The notes under the pieces: generated by a model
Database searches by the model: none
The model's input: the letters and a program-made list of their open reading frames with translations, nothing else
What the model was told of the DNA's origin: nothing
Translations under genes and position numbers: made by a program
Assembly: GCA_045544735.1 (NCBI GenBank)
Contig: JAZPZM010000135.1
Coordinates: 1 to 9,513, forward strand
Direction: 5' to 3'
Origin: CAG-390 sp045544735
GTDB taxonomy: Bacteria > Bacillota > Clostridia > Oscillospirales > CAG-272
Length of the DNA: 9,513 bases
Shown: in pieces, positions 5,419 to 9,513 of the stretch
How positions within the stretch are numbered: the first letter of the stretch is position 1
How the letters are laid out: every line of letters starts with the position of its first letter

Positions 5419-7740
5419 ATGATGATGAACGTATCGGGCGAGCAAGGCATTGATGCTGCCCTTAACTTTACGACGAGCGGAGCGTCTACGAGCTTTCGCT
5501 TCAGCAAATGGATATTTAAGCTGGGATGGAAGGGGGCAAAGCTTGGATGGAGCAAGCATAAGGCGGTAAAGGACAAGCAGCTTGAGATGATGTCCGATGC
5601 TTGCTCCGCGTATCGCGGCGGCTACGTACATAAGGGCAACAGCGAGGAGCTTGCCTCTCTCGTGCGCGAGCTTGGCGGAAACGACGCAACGAAGCTCGTA
5701 GGGAACGAGCTGTTCCTCGGCGACCGTACGGATCTTTCTTTATTTTGGAAGAAGACGGAGAAGAACAAGCCCGTAACTATCTCACGCGCAAAGCTTGAGG
5801 GCATCGAGTCCGCAGACCTTCGCGGGCGGGTGATAAGCACGTTCACGAAGGCGCAACTTGACGGACTTGTTGCCTACGACGGCAACACCTACGCGCTGAC
5901 GAGCAAGGGACGCGAGGCTATACTGAACCCCGATTTCGTGCTTGCGCGCATACGCGGCGAGTGCAAGCTCTTTGCGGACGCGAACACACAGCTTCAGATG
6001 GACGCGGCGCAAGTCGTGAACGACAAAATAGATGCGCGCCTTTCGGAGCTTGGAATGGACGGTAGGTTTGACGGCTGCGACCGCATAACGCTCAACAAGG
6101 AAAGGCTTTTCCGAGGATACGTAGGCGACTCCACGCTGTTCCACGTTCCCGGAACGGCGCGCAGAATGTCCGTAGAGATCCCGAACTCAAATCTCATAGA
6201 GCTTGACTCGAACACGTACGCGGCGTTTCTTGGAAAAGGCGCGAGCTACAAGAACGTAAGGGACGGCAAGCGCGGCGTTATAGGCGAGTCCGAGCTATTC
6301 CGTTATTTCGATAACAAGAACAAGCTCGACCCGAAGGAGCTTGCTACGATGGTAGATAAGGCAGAGGTCGCGGCTAAGGCTGAGATGCTGCCGACGATGA
6401 GCAAGAGCTTTGATGCGGACGATTTCTTTGAAGCCGCGCTCAAACACGCCTACCGCGGCACCGGTCTTTTCGCTACCGAGAAGATCGAGCCGGACTTCGC
6501 ACCCAAGGAGGGGGACGTATACTCTGTGTTTCTCGGCGGAGAAGGCAGTCAAGATTTCGAGATTACACGAGCTTGGCAGGACGAGTTCGGAGGACGAGAA
6601 TATAACCTACGAGCCGTGGACGGAGGAAGAGGAGATATCCTGCTCCCCGAAGAAGCGTTCGGCGAGATCGCCTTCGCGGACAAGGCGGATGGAGAAGCAT
6701 ACGTTAAGGCGAACCCCGAAAGGATGGCGGAATACGGAGAATTCCTCACCGACGAGGTTGCCGAGGCGACGCCTGAAGCGGCGTCGGAGGTAAGCACGTA
6801 CACGATCCCGCGCGGTGAGTGGGCGTTGTGGGGAGGAGAATACAACGTAAAGACGAAGGGACGCGACTACGTAAGCGCAAGCATTCCTTTCTCTGATGCC
6901 GCGCCGAACCCCGACGGAAGCCTTACCGTTGACGTTTATTCAAACAAGAGCTACGGCGTACGCACGGGCAAGAGCGCAGCGTACGATGCAACGCAGAGCG
7001 GTAAGGCTCTCGGCAAGGTGTTTGGTAAGCCCACGCAGGCGGCGGCGCAAGCTGCCAAGGCTACGGCGCAGGGATTGAAAACGGCGGCAAGTGGCATCGA
7101 GGTCGCGGCAAAGGCTACGGATGCGGTAGCCACTACTACGACAAAGACGGTTGAAACTGCGGCGGCTGAGATAAGCACGCACAAGATCCCGCGTGGAGAT
7201 TGGATGATGTGGGCAGGTCATTACCGCATAATCCCGAACGTGCGCGGATGCTTAAGTGCGCGTATTCCCGACGCAGATGCAACTCCGAACCCCGACGGAA
7301 GCCTTACCATAGACGTTTATTCAAACAAGAGCTATGACGTAAGCACGGGTAAGAGAGCACCGTATTATGATATTAAGCAGAACGGCAAGGATCTCTCAAA
7401 AGTCCTCGGTAAGCCTATTCAGAGGACAACGCAAACTGTATCCAAGACAGCGGCGAAGGCAACGGAAGCGGCGGCAAACGGTATTGAGAGTGCGGCGAAG
7501 GCTACGGATGCGGTAGCCACTACTACGACAAAGACGGTTGAAACTGCGGCGGCTGTTATTCCTCCCGTAGAAGCGATCACGGCTACCGTCAAGGTCGTGT
7601 TGGATGCATCGGCAAAGACCGCAAAGGTTGCAGCTAAAACGGCGACTACGGCGGCTAAGGCTGGAGCGAAAGGTATAAAAGCGGGAGCGAAGGGTGTTGA
7701 AGCGGCAAGCAAGGCACACGGAGCTTCGCAAAAAATGTAA
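5419..7740 (+). CDS. Large repeat-containing protein, possibly PcfB/DUF3801-like at its N-terminus
   Basis: AAAGGGG at about 5402-5408 precedes ATG 5419; ATGs at 5422 and 5425 are alternative starts. The 773-residue product opens with NVSGEQGIDAALNFTTSG and a basic amphipathic stretch (KWIFKLGWKGAKLGWSK), reminiscent of PcfB/DUF3801 proteins that accompany relaxase and the VirD4-type coupling protein; this is a weak resemblance. Residues about 60-450 are mixed alpha/beta, with a wHTH-like part (FTKAQLDGLVAYDGNTYALT) and a segment HVPGTARRMSVEIPNSNLI. Two copies of a domain of about 127 residues start at E457 and E584 (IPRGEWALW / IPRGDWMMW, then a shared PNPDGSLT and DVYSNKSY). Each is followed by an Ala/Lys/Thr-rich helix (AKATDAVATTTTKTVETAAA). 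The last 60 residues are Lys/Ala-rich, like histone-H1 or LEA tails, and may bind DNA. No signal peptide or membrane segment is seen. Function is not known; context suggests DNA transfer. Confidence 0.75.
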   Translation: MMMNVSGEQGIDAALNFTTSGASTSFRFSKWIFKLGWKGAKLGWSKHKAVKDKQLEMMSDACSAYRGGYVHKGNSEELASLVRELGGNDATKLVGNELFLGDRTDLSLFWKKTEKNKPVTISRAKLEGIESADLRGRVISTFTKAQLDGLVAYDGNTYALTSKGREAILNPDFVLARIRGECKLFADANTQLQMDAAQVVNDKIDARLSELGMDGRFDGCDRITLNKERLFRGYVGDSTLFHVPGTARRMSVEIPNSNLIELDSNTYAAFLGKGASYKNVRDGKRGVIGESELFRYFDNKNKLDPKELATMVDKAEVAAKAEMLPTMSKSFDADDFFEAALKHAYRGTGLFATEKIEPDFAPKEGDVYSVFLGGEGSQDFEITRAWQDEFGGREYNLRAVDGGRGDILLPEEAFGEIAFADKADGEAYVKANPERMAEYGEFLTDEVAEATPEAASEVSTYTIPRGEWALWGGEYNVKTKGRDYVSASIPFSDAAPNPDGSLTVDVYSNKSYGVRTGKSAAYDATQSGKALGKVFGKPTQAAAQAAKATAQGLKTAASGIEVAAKATDAVATTTTKTVETAAAEISTHKIPRGDWMMWAGHYRIIPNVRGCLSARIPDADATPNPDGSLTIDVYSNKSYDVSTGKRAPYYDIKQNGKDLSKVLGKPIQRTTQTVSKTAAKATEAAANGIESAAKATDAVATTTTKTVETAAAVIPPVEAITATVKVVLDASAKTAKVAAKTATTAAKAGAKGIKAGAKGVEAASKAHGASQKM
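6787..7560 (+). repeat. Imperfect tandem duplication inside the large repeat-containing gene
   Basis: Two units begin at 6787 and 7168, 381 bases (127 codons) apart. The segment around PNPDGSLT is nearly identical in DNA, and bases 7111-7168 are identical to 7498-7555 (58 bases, offset 387). Sequence between these islands has diverged more, including at conserved structural positions, so the identical islands suggest recent gene conversion or selection. The offset differs by two codons between the left and right parts, so a small in-frame indel occurred. Confidence 0.85.
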
Positions 7741-7751
7741 GGAGCATTAAA

Positions 7752-8906
7752 ATGGGAAGACCAAAAAACTTTGCAGAGCTGCTTGAACAGGCGAGATCGA
7801 AGCCCGATCTGCGCCGTGCGCTCGATATGTGCGGAGTACATTTGAAGGGGGCGGGAAGCTGTCAAGGCGGGCGCAGATGGCGCACGACCGATAAGAAGGG
7901 GATAAGCGGCGACTTTTCTGCCGTTGTGTTTATGGAAAATCCTGACGGCACGTGGTTCGCCTATGATTACAAGCAGCGCGCGGGCAAGCTCACACTCGAT
8001 GCGATAGACGTGCTGACGAAGCTCATAGGCATTGGCTTTGACGATGCGGTATATCTGCTCACGGGCGGAAGCGTCGGAGCTGCGCCGACTTCTGCGGCTA
8101 TGGAAACGGTCAAGGCGAGGGTGGATGCTCAAGCCGCCCGCGTCATTCCCGTCTTCGAAGAAAAGAAACTGCCGAAAAAGAGCCGCGCGGCGTACAGTAT
8201 GGCTTTTGCGTATCTTACAAAGACGCGCCTTATACCGCCTGCGCTTGTAAGTGCTCTGATGGCGCAGGGGGTGATCTACGGCGGCTACAAGTGGAACGAG
8301 AAGACGAGCAACAAGTCCCCATACGTTGTATTCCCCGTCATAAAGCCATCGGGCAAGATCGTAGGAGCAGATATGCGCTCCCCTCTGAGCGGTAGCTCCT
8401 TCAGGCAGATAGCTTATGGTAGTAATCCAAATTACGCTTGGGGCTTTAGACATTGCATTGACGAGATAAACAAAGACACACCTATCTTCTACTGTGAGTC
8501 GCCGCTTGATGCGATGAGCTTGTGCGCCCTGACCGAGATCCCCGGCGTGTACGTATCTCTCGGCGGTGTGAAGGATATGACGATGCGGAGTATGGCGGAG
8601 AAGCTCGGCGGCGATCCCGTCATAACTGTCGACAACGACGACGGCGGAAGAAAGTTTGCGGCACGCAATCCGAGCTACCCCGCTATGCTCACTCCGAGCG
8701 TGGAGGGCGAGAGTGTGAAGGATTGGAATGATCTTTTGAAGCACTACATTGAAACGGGAAAGGATATCCCGATGATGAAGTACAACAAGGTAAACGTTGC
8801 CCCGATCTTCGAAGGAGCTGTCGTCGGTATGACAGAACCCGAAAAGAACGTTGAGGGTGACGAAGACGAGCAGACGGACGAACACGCAAACGACGAAACC
8901 GCATAA
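7752..8906 (+). CDS. DUF3991/Toprim primase-like protein
   Basis: AAGGAG overlaps the previous stop and lies 7 bases before ATG 7752. The 384-residue product has three parts. Residues 1-105 resemble the N-terminal domain of plasmid/ICE primases (FAYDYKQRAGKLTLDAIDVL, then GIGFDDAVYLLTGG) but lack the cysteine/histidine set of a CHC2 zinc finger. Residues about 140-240 match the DUF3991 type (PYVVFPVIKPSGKIVGADMR). Residues about 243-330 are a Toprim domain: FYCESPLDAMSL with E249 and D253, TVDNDDGG with acidic residues 294-297, and KDWNDLL with D324 and D327. These acidic residues bind the metal for primase, nuclease or topoisomerase-like chemistry. The C-terminal 22 residues are very acidic. 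As the last gene of the mobilization operon, it likely acts in priming or processing transferred single-stranded DNA. Its catalytic activity is not proven by the motifs. A patch at about 8405-8475 is locally A/T-rich. Confidence 0.88.
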   Translation: MGRPKNFAELLEQARSKPDLRRALDMCGVHLKGAGSCQGGRRWRTTDKKGISGDFSAVVFMENPDGTWFAYDYKQRAGKLTLDAIDVLTKLIGIGFDDAVYLLTGGSVGAAPTSAAMETVKARVDAQAARVIPVFEEKKLPKKSRAAYSMAFAYLTKTRLIPPALVSALMAQGVIYGGYKWNEKTSNKSPYVVFPVIKPSGKIVGADMRSPLSGSSFRQIAYGSNPNYAWGFRHCIDEINKDTPIFYCESPLDAMSLCALTEIPGVYVSLGGVKDMTMRSMAEKLGGDPVITVDNDDGGRKFAARNPSYPAMLTPSVEGESVKDWNDLLKHYIETGKDIPMMKYNKVNVAPIFEGAVVGMTEPEKNVEGDEDEQTDEHANDETA

Positions 8907-8910
8907 AGCA

Positions 8911-8943
8911 AGGCGCGCTCCATCACGGGGCGCGCCCTTTTTT
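8911..8943 (+). terminator. Intrinsic terminator of the operon
   Basis: A GC-only 7-bp stem (GGCGCGC at 8912-8918 with GCGCGCC at 8930-8936) closes an 11-base loop and is followed by CTTTTTT. It starts a few bases after the stop of the Toprim gene. Confidence 0.92.
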
Positions 8944-8950
8944 CTTTTGT

Positions 8951-8966
8951 TTCGGAAGCTTCCGAA
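8951..8966. repeat. 16-bp palindrome and TTGTTTCGGAA element
   Basis: TTCGGAAGCTTCCGAA is a perfect palindrome. Its left half is part of TTGTTTCGGAA (8947-8957), which recurs at 9040-9050 and at 2865-2875 left of the operon. GCTTCCGAA (8958-8966) and its inverse TTCGGAAGC (9044-9052) enclose a 95-base segment containing a hairpin and repeat copy B, a layout like a very small palindromic element. Confidence 0.6.
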
Positions 8967-8990
8967 CTTCGGACCCACTGGGTCCAAAGT
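8966..8990. repeat. Hairpin H1, related to hairpin H2
   Basis: ACTT-C-GGACCC pairs with GGGTCC-A-AAGT around the loop ACT: 10 pairs with one mismatch. It is preceded by GCTTCCGAACTTC (8958-8970), the same 13 bases that precede or begin hairpin H2 at 9325-9337. Confidence 0.7.
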
Positions 8991-9006
8991 TGCCGCACTC
9001 GGAGCG

Positions 9007-9030
9007 TAGAGGTCAGAATTGTACCACCCC
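9007..9030 (-). repeat. Dispersed repeat, copy B (inverted relative to copy A)
   Basis: The reverse complement matches 2635-2658 at 22 of 24 positions. It lies 16 bases after hairpin H1. Confidence 0.7.
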
Positions 9031-9157
9031 TCTTTCCCCTTGTTTCGGAAGCCCGCCGCAGGCGTCCGCCGAAAACGGCGGCACTTGGCAACGCTCCCGC
9101 GCCGAGTATCGCGGGAGGACGCGGCGCATAAGGAACTTTTCTCTGTGCGAGAAAAGC

Positions 9158-9189
9158 ATACGTCAGGGGCATTCCCCCGACGTATTTTT
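9158..9189 (+). terminator. Terminator-like hairpin with T-tract
   Basis: ATACGTC (9158-9164) pairs with GACGTAT (9179-9185). An inner GGGG/CCCC stem lies across one A/C mismatch with a short CATT-type loop, and TTTTT follows. A preceding CTTTTCTC/GAGAAAAG hairpin (9136-9156) lies next to it. It may be a second stop for read-through from the operon or the end of a short RNA. Confidence 0.65.
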
Positions 9190-9245
9190 AGAGAAGTGCA
9201 AGATACGGATGTGTCGGACATAAGTCCTCACATCCCATCTTGTCG

Positions 9246-9327
9246 GCTGCGCCGAAGGCTTAAGGGGATCTTGCTCCCCTGACCCTCGCCGTACGGTACG
9301 TATGGTATTGTACGCCTTCGGCGCAGC
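9246..9327. other. Y-shaped inverted-repeat structure (oriT or structured-RNA candidate)
   Basis: Outer arms GCTGCGCCGAAGGC (9246-9259) and GCCTTCGGCGCAGC (9314-9327) are perfectly complementary over 14 bases. Inside are an AGGGGA/TCCCCT hairpin (9263-9280, loop TCTTGC) and a CGTAC/GTACG pairing (9290-9314, sharing the last base with the outer arm) that includes the palindrome CCGTACGG. The first hairpin contains ATCTTGC, one base from the ATCCTG-C nick core of IncP-type MOBP origins. That resemblance is short and may be chance. Confidence 0.6.
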
Positions 9328-9331
9328 TTCC

Positions 9332-9360
9332 GAACTTCTGCACCACCGGTGCAGAAGTTC
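9332..9360. repeat. Hairpin H2, 13-bp perfect stem
   Basis: GAACTTCTGCACC pairs perfectly with GGTGCAGAAGTTC around the loop ACC. The first bases are shared with hairpin H1, but the upper stem differs with matching changes on both sides (GGACCC/GGGTCC in H1, TGCACC/GGTGCA here). Confidence 0.8.
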
Positions 9361-9386
9361 TCCGCCCACCATCACGCCGCAGAGCC

Positions 9387-9409
9387 TAAAGTTCAAAATT
9401 GTACCACCC
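9387..9409 (-). repeat. Dispersed repeat, copy C (inverted relative to copy A)
   Basis: The reverse complement matches 2636-2658 at 20 of 23 positions, with the GGGTGGTACAATTTT core identical. It follows hairpin H2 by 26 bases and ends 3 bases before the -35 hexamer of the outward promoter. Confidence 0.7.
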
Positions 9410-9412
9410 TAC

Positions 9413-9441
9413 TTGACTTGAACGGCGCGAGCTGTTATAAT
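9413..9441 (+). promoter_or_regulatory. Near-consensus sigma-A-type promoter
   Basis: TTGACT (9413-9418) and TATAAT (9436-9441) are separated by exactly 17 bases. This is the clearest promoter in the window. Transcription should start near 9447-9450 and run to the right, out of the window. Confidence 0.88.
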
Positions 9442-9446
9442 GTCAT

Positions 9447-9513
9447 AACCACCGGCCGTGCCGGTGGCTTGCACCAGCCCCCTTGGGGCATGTCACAGGC
9501 TGAGCCTATAGGC
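9447..9513 (+). ncRNA. Hairpin-rich 5' leader or small RNA, cut by the right edge
   Basis: Directly at the predicted start of transcription lie CCACCGGC/GCCGGTGG (9449-9467, loop CGT) and GCCCC/GGGGC (9477-9489). They are followed by pairing options in CAGGCTGAGCC and GCCTATAGGC up to the edge. No start codon with a binding site is seen before the edge. It may be the leader of the next gene, an attenuator, or an independent small RNA. I do not recognise a known RNA class. Confidence 0.5.

Larger units (their letters stand above)
8944..9412. other. Gene-free, hairpin-rich intergenic region
   Basis: No frame here shows a ribosome binding site with a plausible protein; the short frames that exist are Arg/Ser/Pro-rich. 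The region holds many inverted repeats, the main ones listed separately. Smaller ones are CCGCCG/CGGCGG (9066-9081, AAAA loop), TCCCGCG/CGCGGGA (9095-9116), CTTTTCTC/GAGAAAAG (9136-9156) and GGATGTG/CACATCC with an inner GGAC/GTCC (9207-9235). It lies between the operon terminator and an outward promoter. It could hold an oriT, a structured RNA, small palindromic elements, or several of these. Confidence 0.7.

Noticed and set aside
7419..9221. 600-residue open frame on the minus strand
   Set aside because: It is antisense to the Ala/Lys-rich repeat region and the Toprim gene, runs through a terminator and hairpins, lacks a ribosome binding site, and its product is Arg/Ser/Ala-rich without recognisable domains. 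It arises from the G/C-rich codons opposite.
9019..9282. Short frames in the hairpin-rich right-hand region
   Set aside because: They cross several inverted repeats and a terminator, have no Shine-Dalgarno sequence, and give Arg/Pro-rich products.
8944..9412. CRISPR array
   Set aside because: Repeated motifs are few, unevenly spaced and partly inverted; there is no series of equal repeats with unique spacers.
9447..9513. tRNA gene at the right edge as an integration site
   Set aside because: The hairpins do not form a cloverleaf and no T-loop sequence (GGTTCGAATCC type) or anticodon arm is visible.

Overview
The window looks like part of a mobile genetic element (an integrative/conjugative or mobilizable element, or a plasmid) from a Clostridia-type Firmicute. 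Four things point that way: strong AAAGGAG-type ribosome binding sites, short gene spacing, sigma-A-type promoter hexamers, and protein families (ParB-like, MOBP relaxase, possible PcfB-like protein, DUF3991/Toprim protein) that usually sit together in clostridial conjugative elements. No ribosomal RNA, tRNA, CRISPR array, transposase or integrase is visible. All genes read on the + strand. The host species cannot be named from the sequence.

Left part (1-2634). An open frame cut by the left edge is followed, with a 1-base overlap, by a 499-residue two-part protein. It has an N-terminal HAD-type phosphatase/5'-nucleotidase domain and a C-terminal domain resembling the MuF-C-like nuclease toxin domains of phage and conjugative-element 'polyvalent' proteins. 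A 228-residue protein with two winged-helix-like HTH segments follows (replication initiator-like or regulator). The first two genes use more A/T-rich codons than the rest.

Middle part (2635-8906). After an AT-rich gap comes a tight five-gene operon: (1) a ParB-like protein whose C-terminus resembles the relaxosome protein MobC; (2) a MOBP relaxase; (3) a tail-anchored coiled-coil protein whose gene overlaps the relaxase gene out of frame by 275 bases; (4) a 773-residue protein with a faintly PcfB/DUF3801-like start, a tandem duplication of about 127 residues and an Ala/Lys/Thr-rich tail; (5) a DUF3991/Toprim primase-like protein. A strong intrinsic terminator ends the operon. I infer that the operon prepares DNA for transfer and maintains it: ParB-MobC and relaxase bind and nick DNA, the membrane-anchored and PcfB-like proteins link the complex to a coupling machine encoded elsewhere, and the Toprim protein acts in priming or processing of transferred DNA.

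Right part (8907-9513). About 500 bases hold no convincing gene but are packed with hairpins: a covarying hairpin pair, a Y-shaped structure with 14-bp outer arms, a second terminator and several stem-loops. A short repeat containing GGGTGGTACAATT lies just left of the operon and, inverted, twice to its right, so copies bracket the operon. The window ends with a near-consensus promoter (TTGACT, 17 bases, TATAAT) that drives a hairpin-rich transcript out of the window.
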